This document shows, in pieces, positions 34,341-43,905 of a stretch of 64,000 nucleotides of DNA. The position numbers and the translations under genes were made by a program. The stretch is from Isoetes taiwanensis (lineage: Eukaryota > Streptophyta > Lycopodiopsida > Isoetales > Isoetaceae). Numbering within the stretch: the stretch's first letter is position 1; every line of letters starts with the position of its first letter. The stretch covers positions 9,493,525 through 9,557,524 of the forward strand of contig JAJEKV010000017.1 of assembly GCA_021234155.1 (NCBI GenBank), written 5' to 3'. The notes below the pieces were generated by a model. The model saw nothing but the letters and a program-made list of their open reading frames with translations. It did no database searches and was not told where the DNA came from.

Positions 34341-35890
34341 ATAAGATAAGATAAGATAAGATGAATTTTTATATCCACGGGAACCCAACGGGTTATGGGA
34401 CGACACATGCAAAGGCAACAGCCCATCTAAAACCTGGGGACTAGGCCCCATCACCAAACACAATAACCAAATATTAAAAGGCTATCAAGAATACAATAAG
34501 ATAATGCTAATGCTAGTGGTAAAGTTATGCTTCTGAAATTATCTAGACATAGCCAGTCCAAGGATTGGAAGGCCATTGATCTAGAATAATTGCTGCGCCT
34601 CCCCTGTACACTACCCATTTCTTTTGCAGGCGGGCTGCCCTCACCTTGCAGAGCTCCTCCTTACGGTTACACAATTGAAGAGGGGAGAGGTCCTCCTGTA
34701 CTGAGAAACTAGTCCCTCTGAGATGGTTTCCATGCTGAAGAACATGTAAGCGGCTAAGAGTGTCTTGAAACTGAATCAAAAGATGGCGAGGACGATCAAG
34801 TCTTGCCGCTCCCACCCTAGTAGCAGAGACAACTCCACCAGCCTTCACATGCATGACATTAGTTAAAAAATGCAAAGCAACATCCATATCAGAAAGGGCA
34901 TCATCTTCTGCCTCTGAAACCCCTATAATACGCAAGTTCAGGCTCCTACTAACAGAAGATACTGAGGCGGCCTACTCCTGGCTGCTAGCTCGGCACTGCG
35001 ACTCCTGGTCCCCTTGGGATTGTGGAGATGTCTGTACGCCCACCTCAACATGTTCCCTTTCCAATGTCTGCACCTCTGCTTCAACACAATGTTTCTTCTG
35101 TGGCTGTAATTCTGTATCTAGTGTCTGTACTGAGGCATCACTTGTGCCCACAGACTGGGCTTTAGGGTCTGGAACGAAGGCATGTATTAACTGTAATAAG
35201 TGTGTCCATCTCTCAATAGACACGATCATAGATGTGGCTGTCATTCCTCCTTCAGAATGAATGAGTCGTACCTGGTCACGAAGTGTAGGCGGCAAAAACT
35301 GAACTTGCAGGTCTAGAGCACTTTGGAGATCCTCCCGATCTTGGAAGGTAAATGTACCAAGCCTGCTTGTGCCGATATGAAGAGGCCGCTGGGGACCAAA
35401 AAGAGAAGATGGCAAATCCATTATTACACTGGAATTAGCTTGCCTCTGACCATGGAGCTGTATGCTAGACCGAGCACTTGTGGGACGAGGGACCTCCTGT
35501 GCAAACAATGATTCTTGAGTAGGAGGCTTTTTTTTTCCCTGGCCATCCTTACACCAAATCTCTCCTTATTATTGGCCCTTTCTGTCATGGTGAAGCTCTC
35601 TAAATGAAATCAAAGCGGCTATATACAAAAGTTAAATCAAAGCGGAAGCCTTAATCTAAAAGATCTGAAACACAATATCCAATACTGCAAACCCTACCAA
35701 AGCCGGCCGGAACAGGACTGTTTTGACACAGAAAACGTAACCAAAGATGGGCATACCATACACCATCGAAAAGATCCTGGAGAGAGCTTTCCAACGCAAT
35801 AAGCCTCACCTGAAACGGAGTCCTGGATCAAAAGTTATGCTAGAAACTGTGTTGCCGGCGAAAAGCTGCGCTACATGGCGCCTAGGGTTT
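34341..35890 (-). mobile_element. ORF1-only LINE derivative inside the CACTA transposase gene
   Basis: Tail (AAGAT)n at 34341-34361, 3' UTR TTTTTATATCCACGGGAACC, then ORF1 (35588-34543) and a 5' region to about 35890. There is no endonuclease or RT between ORF1 and the tail. It belongs to the same family as the host LINE it indirectly sits in: both ORF1s end YRGG-AII-DQWP. Confidence 0.85.
34543..35588 (-). pseudogene. L1-type ORF1 protein (one slip, one in-frame stop)
   Basis: The start is ATG at 35588 (MTERANNKERFGV). A 9-A tract at about 35528-35536 puts the start out of frame with the rest, probably a one-base slip. The main frame runs 35508-34972, is broken by a single TAG and continues to 34543. 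The central part has VQTLEREHVEVGVQTSPQSQ-like repeats; the C-terminal part begins LNLRIIGVSEAEDD and includes ATRVGAARLDRPRHLLIQFQ, as in the RNA-recognition domain of L1 ORF1 (R-I-x-G-V-x-E...A-x-R-V-G...PR-x-I-I-V-x-F). It ends VVYRGGAAIILDQWPSNPW. Two small lesions make it a recent insertion. Confidence 0.8.
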
Positions 35891-35891
35891 C

Positions 35892-37471
35892 CTAGCTATT
35901 TGTAGCATATTCTTCAACTCCAAAAGCAAGGTCAAGCAATAACGGATCTATTTGCTCCTTATTTTGAACCATACACTGGACTTCCGTTTTAAGCCACTCT
36001 GGAAAGTTCATAACCTGCTCCCTCGGTCGCTTGCGCCCAGAAAAGACACCATGTTGTGATTGGTCGTATTTTCTGTTATTAACAGATTGAAAGTTAACTT
36101 TGTCATTAAAGCACATCAATCTAAATTATAAAACTGAAATACTTACAATCTCCATGTGTTGATGATGGTTGAATTTGCTAGAATGCATTCATGTGCTTGT
36201 TGTCGCAATGATACATCCAACTTTATCAGCGTTCCTTTGCCTTCCAAAACCTCAGACGTGTTACGCTCCAAGACACCATCATATTCACCTAAAAGTTCAA
36301 TATTTTTGTCCTCCTTCATGGTGGTGAAAGTCATTGCTTCATTAATTATGTATCCTTCAGCAATGGATCCCTCTGGATATGCCATGTTGCGAACATATTT
36401 CTTGAGATGTTTTAAGAATCTTTCAATGGGATACATCCATCGTGTAGTCACAGGCCCACAAATAGCTAGCTCTTCTACTAGATGTATGATGAGATGCGTC
36501 ATGATCGTGAAAAAAGATGGCGGAAAATGCTTCTCAAGCAAGCATAACACATTCACAGCTTCGCTCCCTCACTCAAATGAATCTCTTTTGCAGTAATTTG
36601 CTTAAACAAAGCACTAAGTCTTAATATTGACATTCTTTCTCCTTCTCCTAGACAATCACGTATAGCCAAAGGAAGGAACTGCTCAAGAAGAATGTGATAA
36701 TCATGTGATTTCATCGATTTGAGCTTTCCATTTGCAACACATCTTTTGAAGTTAGAGGACAATCCTGTCGGAGGTTTCATACTTTGTATAACAGCAAAGA
36801 AAGCTTTTTTTTCTTCTTTTGTAAGAACATATGGAGCATGAGGTAAAACAATTTTACCGTTTTGTGATTGAGACCAGAGGGACTCTCGAATTCCAATCTC
36901 TCTCATGTCCTCTCGTACCTTTTCATTGTCCTTGTCAGCATCTCCTAGTAGTGTTTTAACTACATTTTCTGCAACATTTTTCTCCACATGCATCACATCT
37001 AGTGTGTTTCGGATAAGAAGATGCTGTAATATGTAATATAGAATAAGATAAGTACACGTAAAGACATAAGTTACTAAGGACATATATATGTATGCAAGCA
37101 TGACATACCTCCCAATATGGAAGCTCATAAAATATAGAAAGGCGTTTCCACCCCGTCCTTTTCACTGGATCATCATCTGCATCATCAAGTTTCTTTTTTT
37201 GTTTCAATTCTTTTCGAGACAACTCCTTTCTCTCCCATTCTTCCTTTTCCATTATCCAATTTTGTATATCAGTTGGTTTCACAAGATTTGGGGCCATTCC
37301 AAATTCAATTTTCCCATCAAATACTTTCATTCTCCGAAAATTGTGATCAATGGGGAGATATCGGCGATGGCCTGCATAGATAAATTTTCTAAGACTGCTA
37401 GACTTGCGAACATGAATATTAGGTCCACAGTTGACCATACAAACTGGAACTTGATGGTGAAATGATCCCAT
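35892..37471 (-). pseudogene. tnpD-like: CACTA TNPD-like transposase (Transposase_21/DUF4218), N-terminally truncated
   Basis: Exon 37471-37109 carries VNCGPNIHVRKSSSLRKFIY then AGHRRYLPIDHNFRR, the end of the Transposase_21 domain. The exon from 37023 carries RNTLDVMHVEKNVAENVVKT, REIGIRESLW, SNFKRCVANGKLKSMKSHDY and LPLAIRDCL. After ALFKQITAKEIHLSEGAKL a one-base frameshift (about 36556) leads into 36556-36147: LCLLEKHFPPSFFTIMTHLI, PVTTRWMYPIERFLKHLKKY and VRNMAYPEGSIAEGYI (DUF4218). The last exon, 36119-35892, ends at a LINE insertion. The N-terminal catalytic half is missing: homology begins abruptly at about 37440. The enzyme would cut element ends; this one cannot be functional. Confidence 0.88.
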
Positions 37472-39460
37472 GTGGTGCCTATAAGAATTACTTTGATCGG
37501 AAACTAAATTTACTCATCAAAAAGCATGTTGATCTATCCATTTCGGACATGAGAAAAGTTCCCCAGGGGCAGTTGGACCTTGTACGAAGAACATTGCAGG
37601 TGACTTTAATTCAAAATAGGTGATTTAAATTAAAAATGCATAGCTTTTTAATTATTTCTCATTAAATAAAATAGACGTCTTCAAAGCTTTTTATGTTTCT
37701 TTTTAAGCAAAATAGATAACGTGATTTTTTTATTTCACAAATGCAGGATTGGTTTGTTATACCATGGGCTGAGTGGGACAAAAAATATTGGCGGACGCGC
37801 CTTTCTAAGGGTATTAGAGAGGCAAGGAGGAGTGTATGCAATAAGGTCTTGCGAGCTCGAAAAAATAATGAAGAGCCAATAAAGCCAGATTGGATGAAGA
37901 ATGACTCGTGGTTTAGATTTCTTGCGTATATGGAGACAAACGAATACAAGGTAAAATATTATACTGTTTAATATCTTTATAAATATTTTTTGATGTAAAA
38001 TACTAAATGCTAATATTCTTCAGAGCTCTAGTAGTCGCAACAAAAAGAACCGAGCAGATCAAAAAATTACTAACAACACCGGAAGAAGTGGCTATGCTGG
38101 AATATACATGCGTTTGGTAAGAATGTTAATCTTAAATTTCCATCTACTTGGTAAGGTAAGTGTCATGTTAATGTGTAAAATTCACTTGATTACAAAATTG
38201 TAGAAAGAAAAGATGCAAAGGTCGCCAACCACAGCTGTAATTGCAAATGAAGCTCATACCTCTAAAGGATATGGGAACTTACCAAGGGGAGCCAAGACAC
38301 TAGATTGGGAAGGGAAATCAAACGTAAGGTTACATTTTTTTTATCCTTTAAATTATGTGGTGATTATATGTTTCTATTTATCTTCTTTGTATGGAATTTT
38401 AGGGTACATATACACATTCGTCACCGTCATTCAATGTGAAAGCTACATGCAAACGTGTCAAGAAGCCAATTGCTCTTCATGAAAGCTTCGAAGAACCTAG
38501 AGAAACTCAAGGTGATGTTACACAAATGGTGAATGATGCCAAATCTATGCTTCTAGAGTTGCACAAACAGATTGAAAGCTTATCTGCTAAGAAGAAAAAA
38601 CTTGAAGAAGATACAAAAGAAGAGGTATTGTGAAAACATCTTCATTAATTATTTCTATTTACCTTATATCGTTACTCCTTTACAATAGGCTTTGGGAAAG
38701 GTAACAAGTAGAGAAACCTCAATTGGAAGCCAGGTATTGTGAAATATCTTTGTGATATATTTTTGCATTTTTCTATGCGATCAATCCTTTACAAATTAAT
38801 TATGTAGGTTGCAAGAAAAATAATCAGCAAGGAAGCGTCAGTTGGAAGCCAGGTATTGCGAAATTATCTTTGTTGATTGCTCTTACTCACTTCATATTAT
38901 TGATCTTTTATATAACAATTATGTAGGCTATGGGAAAAGTGATTTGTAAAGAGGCATCTGTTGGAAGCCATGTAAAGTAAACCATCTCGAACGATTGTTC
39001 TTGCTCTTTTAATGTCATCAATCCTTTATATAATAACTATACAGGCCGTGAGGAAAGTGATCAACAAAGAAGCATCCATTGGAAGCCAGGTAAAGTGGCA
39101 TCTATATAATGAACTATGAGAATTTCGTGAATTGTAATTTATATTTTGAATATTAGGGAAGTGCAATTCCCAAGTTTAAAAAACAGTGTTTGCCAACAAA
39201 ACATGTCCAAAAGGATCTTCAGGTAACATCTATATCTATGTTTTGATTTTTTGAACTTTTCAAAAATAACATGTGACATTTCCTTGGTCCATTTACTACA
39301 GGAAAACAACGAAGTCCAAATTCTTGATTTGAGAAATAAATCAATCATTGGACATGGAAGGATTTTCTCGTTAGATCCAAAGAAAACTTGTCAATGTCAA
39401 CCAATTGGCAATGGTAATGCTTCTATTATGGTTCAAAGCATATCCTGGACACTTGAATGA
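37440..39460 (+). pseudogene. tnpA-like: CACTA TNPA-like protein gene (Ptta/En/Spm family), multi-exon
   Basis: Eleven exons with GT-AG borders, all in phase 0: ~37440-37599, 37747-37950, 38024-38116, 38204-38323, 38403-38624, 38689-38733, 38808-38852, 38937-38981, 39045-39089, 39157-39222 and 39302-39460. The first two give the Ptta/En/Spm signature: IPCGAYKNYFDRKL, KKHVDLSISDMRKVPQGQ, DWFVIPWAEWDKKYW, then SYxR-like NNEEPIKPDWMKND. Exon 5 ends in a coiled coil (MLLELHKQIESLSAKKKKLE). Exons 6-9 are four copies of one 45-nt exon. TNPA binds subterminal repeats and helps the transposase. The 5' end is missing: no start lies upstream, because homology meets that of the minus-strand transposase head to head at about 37440. 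Confidence 0.82.
38689..39089 (+). repeat. Four tandemly duplicated 45-nt mini-exons with their introns
   Basis: Each 15-codon exon encodes A/V-x-(G/R)-K-(V/I)-x-x-(R/K)-E-(T/A)-S-(I/V)-G-S-(Q/H), for example ALGKVTSRETSIGSQ and AVRKVINKEASIGSQ. Starts are 119, 129 and 108 bases apart. Introns share a TC(A/C)-ATCCTTTA(C/T)A...TATGTAG-type 3' part, so exon plus intron was the duplicated unit. Confidence 0.88.
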
Positions 39461-39769
39461 CTAGTTGTTGTATCCAACAAGCGAACTTACGACATTCAAT
39501 GATGCGATAAACTCAGTGATCATTTGGCCATTATCTTTATTGAGTCGTATTGCTCAATAAACATTGGGTCCTTGTGTATGACATTCTATTTAATATTATT
39601 GTACCCACATGACATTTGACATTCTATTTACTATTATTGTATCCATGACATGACATTTTATTGAATATTTTGTTATTGTATTTCTCTTTATAGAAATACT
39701 ATTCAACATTGTTCACATAACCATAAAACAACTAATTCTATTTAAAGAATATGAAAATGGCAATCACTC

Positions 39770-40195
39770 CACACATTCATGTCACAATGAACTCGACACT
39801 TTTATGGCACTTTCATGGCATATGCATGCCACATTAATGACGCTTGAGTGGCAAAAACACTATATATACATGCCATACTTATGGCGCTTTAGTGGCACAA
39901 GCACTACACATACATGTCATACTTGGCACTTGAGTGGCACATGCACCATACATACATGTCACAATGCATGTCACTTGAATGGCATTTAAGTGGCACAATG
40001 CATATTTAAATGGCACATGAATTACACAATTACAAGTCACTTCAATGGCACGCACATGTCAATTAAATGGCACATATTTTGACCACACTTGAATGGCACA
40101 AAAAAGGCGGAGCGTTTACGGCACAAATATGCACAAATGGCACACCCAAAAAGTGCCATTTATATAGGGAAAGAATGGCACATAATTGTGCCATT
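39770..40195. repeat. CACTA right subterminal repeat array
   Basis: Dense AATGGCAC(A), GTGGCA and TGTCACTT-type repeats in both orientations, mirroring 32850-33330. Confidence 0.85.
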
Positions 40196-40217
40196 TATAC
40201 CTATTTTTGTAGTAGTG

Positions 40218-40783
40218 TGTCCAACCCACTGACCCGTCTCAAGCCGAAGATGGTGGGCCCCTGTTCGAATGGACGCGATGATCCTGCGCTTCTTCATGGG
40301 CAACTGAGAACGCAGGTAGAGATGTGGGCCTCGAACCAGGGTGGGGTTTATGTGTTGTTTGTAGTGTGTCACCTTTACCTGTTCCAGAGCATGGTGGCCC
40401 CAGAGCTTCCCCAGGAAACAAGAGTCCAAGTACCCCCTCAGCCTATCCCGGCCGACGTCTGTGTGCACCTGGACGCACCTATGTGCGTCTACGTTCCAGC
40501 GCGCTAGCCACTGGGCTCTCTTGTCCTTCCAACAAGGCCTGAGTCGTTGCGGGCTCATCGCCATATCGTAAGCCAAGTGCGGGAGCCGAGTGTCGCCCAT
40601 GCTGGCCATCTTCTGGAAATAAACAATGTGTCTATCAATGGCCGCATGCTGCAGGGGCATGAATCCTCTCTCCTGCAACAAGATTTGATATGGAACTGAG
40701 GGCTTGACCCCAAGTGCCCGCGTAAAAAATGCCTTCTGGACCTGCTCTAAGTCGTTCCAAGTCCGCCAAAGACACCACTGGCG
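40218..40783 (-). pseudogene. Host LINE ORF2 C-terminal region, middle piece
   Basis: Minus frame with TWNDLEQVQKAFFTRALGVK, ILLQERGFMPLQHAAIDRHI, VYFQKMASMGDTRLPHLAYD, CWKDKRAQWLARWNVDAHRC, INPTLVRGPHLYLRSQLPM, KKRRIIASIRTGAHHLRLET and GQWVG, ending exactly at the CACTA border. It continues in the zinc-knuckle piece at 32740-32831. Well preserved: few frame lesions within this piece. Confidence 0.85.
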
Positions 40784-40820
40784 GTGCCTTTTTTGGCTCC
40801 CGCGGGGTCTCGCGCGGACC

Positions 40821-41073
40821 AAAATCGCTTAAGCGATTTTTCAAATTTGCGAAAATTGCTTAAGCGATTTTCAAACCGTGGCCGGAAAAATGGGATCACC
40901 TGGCCAGGTGGGTTTTTTTTTAAAAAAAAAAAGAAAATCGCTCAAGCGATTTTCGGCTGTCAGCGTCCGTCAGCGCCAACCTGCGATCACCCGCCCAGGT
41001 GATTTTTTAAAAAAAAAATTTGAAAATCGCTTAAGCGATTTTCAAAAGTCAGTGTGTCAGCGCCGACACGCCC

Positions 41074-41121
<48 letters not shown>

Positions 41122-41221
41122 AAATCGCTTAAGCGATTTTCGCGTGTCAACGTCTGTCAGCGCCGACACGCCCCAAAAAAAAGAGAAAAAAAAAAATTTC
41201 CAAAATCGCGTAAGCGATTTT
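40821..41221. repeat. Left palindrome array, AAAATCGCTTAAGCGATTTT
   Basis: Copies at 40821-40840 (perfect), 40852-40871, 40934-40953, 41023-41042 (perfect), 41121-41140 (perfect) and 41202-41221. From the third on they alternate with a GTCAGCG(T/C)C(C)GTCAGCGCC-type spacer and an A-tract (one run of more than 40 A, about 41075-41117). The tandem unit is about 80-100 bp. Confidence 0.92.
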
Positions 41222-41389
41222 TCATTCAATATAAAACAAAGCTGCGGGTCTACCATATGCGTCAAAGGAGCGCTTAAGCGATCCGCCTCCAATCTCCTCG
41301 GGTGATGTAAGGATGGCCACATCCGGTCGGCGTGCTATCTTTGTGGAGGGCGACATGCCAATGCGAAATGCAAATCTGGTGTCTCAAAG

Positions 41390-42473
41390 CTATAAGCGCC
41401 CGCTTTGCTCTCCGTCATGTAGGTTCGAATGCCGTCGAAGATCGTCCGATGACGATGGTTGCTCTTCGCCGCGATAGTGCCCCCTTCTTTGCTCCTCTTC
41501 ACGCACCCGGCCTTTGCGATACTCCATGATCTCCCGGGTGTAGGGCCGGGAGGGGGGCTCTGCAAGGACATCCGGCCGGCTCATCCACTCATGCACATGC
41601 AGACGCGTTCATCCCGGGAGATCCTCCTCGGTGGGTACGAAATCCCGATGATCATAGCGCGCGGGCCTCCCAAGTATAGAGGGTGCACCACCTCCCGTAT
41701 GCCCTGGCGATCTGATGCCGGCGGCGACTGTCCAATGCCTCATCACGCCCGGCAGGTAATCGCTGCAGACCGGCAAGTACGGGCATGGAGCCTCGCATCG
41801 GACGGTCGTCCAAATCAAAGCACGCCAGCACTTTTGTCGCCCTTGATTACATTCGGGCTCTTGCCCGCCGCTCCATTTGTCCTCTGCCGTGCCAGTTCAT
41901 TGAGGCGCTCCCTCTCCTCATCTGTGAGAGGGGATGGATGCGACGGGTCATTCCTGGGACGACCACGTTCCCTCGCTGGCCACCACATATCTCTGTGATA
42001 TGCATTATGGTGCCCAATGGCACCGTCCCTCGTCAGACCTGCCCACAGACGATTCACCCGTAGCTTGTCCGCTGTATGGGGACACCCGGGTGCGTCATAG
42101 TACCAGTAAGTGCCCAAACTATGTGTGCCACGGGCTGTTTGGGGGCCCAGGCGCCTGACAATCAGCCATTTGCCTCGATATTCCCTGTCAAACTTCCATA
42201 ATCAGCGCCTAGGCTAGCCTACCAACCATACAAGTACAAATCAAAAAACTCTAAAGACACAACTATGCAAGCTATCTAATGGAGGTCTGACGGTACTTAC
42301 CAAAAAGTGATGTACCCAACCTCGCCCGGCTGTCCGCGGTTGACGTAATTCGGGAGCCCACTCTCGTCCATCCCTATCGGGCGACTCTCCTGCGTAAGAT
42401 CTCTGCCCCATCGGTCACCTGTTGCCATATTGTAATGCCTGCTTGGGGAATATGCCGAATGTGTTGTTAGTAA
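41390..42473 (-). pseudogene. Orphan protein gene of the palindrome-array element
   Basis: I do not recognise this protein. Minus strand: exon up to about 42287 (MATGDRWGRDLTQESRPIG, ESGLPNYVNRGQPGEVGYIT), donor GTAAGT, acceptor TTGTCAG at about 42160. The next exon, in phase, gives GTYWYYDAPGCPHTADKL, RVNRLWAGLTRDGAIGHHN and SPLTDEERERLNELARQR. A one-base shift at 41815 leads to RPMRGSMPVLAGLQRLPAG and RAYGRWCTLYTWEARA, and another to RYDHRDFVPTEEDLPG, an in-frame TGA, then EWMSRPDVLAEPPSRPYTRE. A charged tail ends at 41390. Codon-like composition across three frames indicates one ancestral protein of over 300 residues, now dead. It might be transposase, accessory protein or cargo. Confidence 0.5.
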
Positions 42474-42548
42474 AGCAAATCTAATTATCATAAACAACAT
42501 ATGAAGGTAGGGTGTATAAAGAAGGAAGCCAGAATATGTTCAACTTAC

Positions 42549-42760
42549 TCAAGACCATGGTTATAATGGTAATGGTTCAAAAGGCCCATGGTTTTAGAAT
42601 ATGTCCTCATGTATAGATCAATGGTCCAGTTTTGTCATAAGACCATGGTTATAATGGCAATGGTTCAAAAGGCCCATGGTTTTAGAATACAACAAAGGCT
42701 AGTAGATGTCCTCATGTATAGATCAATGATCCAGTTTTGTCATAAGGTCATGGAATGATA
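42549..42760. repeat. Tandem duplication, ~100-bp unit
   Basis: AAGACCATGGTTATAATGG(T/C)AATGGTTC, GGCCCATGGTTTTAGAAT and TGTCCTCATGTATAGATCAA occur twice in order (about 42552 and 42640); the second copy has a 14-base insert. Confidence 0.85.
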
Positions 42761-43357
42761 TGAGCCAAATCTAAAAGGTCTAGAAAGAATAGGGTAGCGC
42801 TTTCCTCTCATGGGCGAACCGTTAAACAATTGAAGATTACTCATCAGTGTGTTACCAAGTGTGTCATGTCATATTTACAGATTTGACAAGATCTACATCT
42901 ATAACTCAAGGTCTAGCCAAATACATGTTCCAAGGTTCAGCCGAGGGGCTTAGTCCAGAAATAAATAAGTGCATGCCATTATTTTATTGGCTATGGTGGC
43001 CTATGGTCGTAAAATATAAGGTTTTAACAGTGGTTCAAATAGTGGTGGCAAACTTAGAGCGAGAGCCTAATAGGACACTATAAGATCAACCCAATAACAA
43101 GACAGCCATTGGATATATGTATATCTGTTGATGTCATCATGTTAACAATACTAGAGCTGAAGACAAATACAAAATCTAGGCATATCAAGACACAAATGGG
43201 CACAGATTAAATACCTTATGGATGCAGTCAAACACTTCCAAAACTGGAAACTGGAAGATGAAGGCGAAATGACGGAATTGAAGTGAAGGCGAAATGAAGG
43301 AATTCAAACGAAATGCAGGTATTGAAACGAAGTGAAGGATTTGAAACGAAGGAACTG

Positions 43358-43728
43358 AAAATCGCTTTTTGTTTATTTTGCCGCGGCGGCAGCCGCCGCG
43401 GCGCCAGGCCGCGGCGCCAGCCGGCCGGCAGTCCGCGGGCGGCCAGCTTAACCCGAAAATCGCTAAGCGCATTTTGAATTTTTTTTTTTTTTTTTTTTTC
43501 TCGCCGCCGCATACCGCCGGCCTTCGCCGCTGTGGTCGCGGCGGGCAGGCCCTCGGCGCTCGGTCTGCGTGGGACGGCGGCGACGACAAGATGCGCCTAA
43601 ATTAAAAATCGCTTTTAAGCGATTTTGAGTTTTTTTTTTTTTAATCCTCTCGGCATTCGGGAGGGGGTTTTTCAAAGTGAAAATCGCTTAAGCGATTTTC
43701 TCGCCCAAAATCGCTTTAAAGCGATTTT
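43358..43728. repeat. Right palindrome array
   Basis: A half site at 43358, then 43456-43475 (diverged), 43605-43626 (22 bp, TTTTAA centre), 43680-43699 (perfect) and 43707-43728 (TTTAAA centre). Between them lie GC palindromic stretches (GCCGCGGCGGCAGCCGCCGC at 43381-43400) and T-tracts, the mirror of the left end. Confidence 0.88.
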
Positions 43729-43766
43729 CGTATGGGACCCCGGGATTTGGGGAGCCAAAAGACCTC

Positions 43767-43905
43767 GCGACCAGCGGGCCCCACACCTCGATCCCATAAG
43801 AAAACCGCCCGCCAAAGGTTCGGAACAAATGTGACTAGTGGCCCCAGTCATACAGCTCGGCCCTGTGACTATTGTTTTGTATTGCGTACAACGCCTTGCA
43901 TGGAT
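43767..43905 (-). pseudogene. Host LINE ORF2 fragment beyond the palindrome element
   Basis: The minus frame reads CKALYAIQ-like, NNSHRAELYDWGH, a stop, SHLFR, then SYGIEVWGPLVAR up to the element border. The copy at 9800-10096 has KALYATQDNYYRTKLYDRSY, SHMFR and SYGMEALGLVIS in the same order. Confidence 0.8.

Larger units (their letters stand above)
32832..40217. mobile_element. CACTA (En/Spm) DNA transposon, 7.4 kb
   Basis: Terminal inverted repeats of 30 bp with only two mismatches: left CACTACTACAAAAAT at 32832-32861, right its complement at 40188-40217. Flanking triplets are TCT (32829-32831) and TGT (40218-40220), a one-mismatch 3-bp target duplication. It splits the host LINE exactly. 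Inside are subterminal repeat arrays, a minus-strand TNPD-like transposase (to 37471), a plus-strand TNPA-like gene (from about 37440), and nested LINE copies at 33455-33571 and 34341-35890. Because the transposase is disrupted, this copy could move only with help in trans. Confidence 0.93.
40783..43766. mobile_element. Unclassified DNA transposon with palindrome-array ends, ~3 kb
   Basis: Inserted in the host LINE, whose reading continues on both sides. The ends are inverted repeats: left TTTTGGCTCCC...CGGGGTC...AAAATCGCTTAAGCGATTTT (about 40790-40840), right the same blocks inverted (43707-43760). Both ends hold arrays of a 20-bp palindrome. The interior is GC-rich (41240-42200) with a broken minus-strand gene of unknown family, then AT-rich DNA. 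The target duplication is unclear: an eroded ~9-bp one is possible (ACACCACTG against GCGACCAGC), which would point to the Mutator group. I cannot assign a superfamily. Confidence 0.72.

Noticed and set aside
41075-41117. More than 40 consecutive A residues as a poly(A) tail of a retrocopy
   Set aside because: Shorter A/T tracts occupy the same place in the neighbouring palindrome units at both ends, so it is part of the array.
41459-42158. Plus-strand ORFs in the GC-rich core of the palindrome element
   Set aside because: The minus strand shows a splice donor and acceptor in phase and protein-like reading over three frames; the plus ORFs are likely shadows of GC-rich DNA.
43228-43675. Lys-rich ORFs on both strands near the right palindrome array
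   Set aside because: They are translations of A/T tracts and GC palindromes, changing with tract length.
40783-43766. GC-rich core as an endogenous giant-virus or organelle fragment
   Set aside because: Inverted ends, insertion inside a LINE and a GTAAGT...CAG intron fit a transposon better; no viral or organelle gene was recognised.
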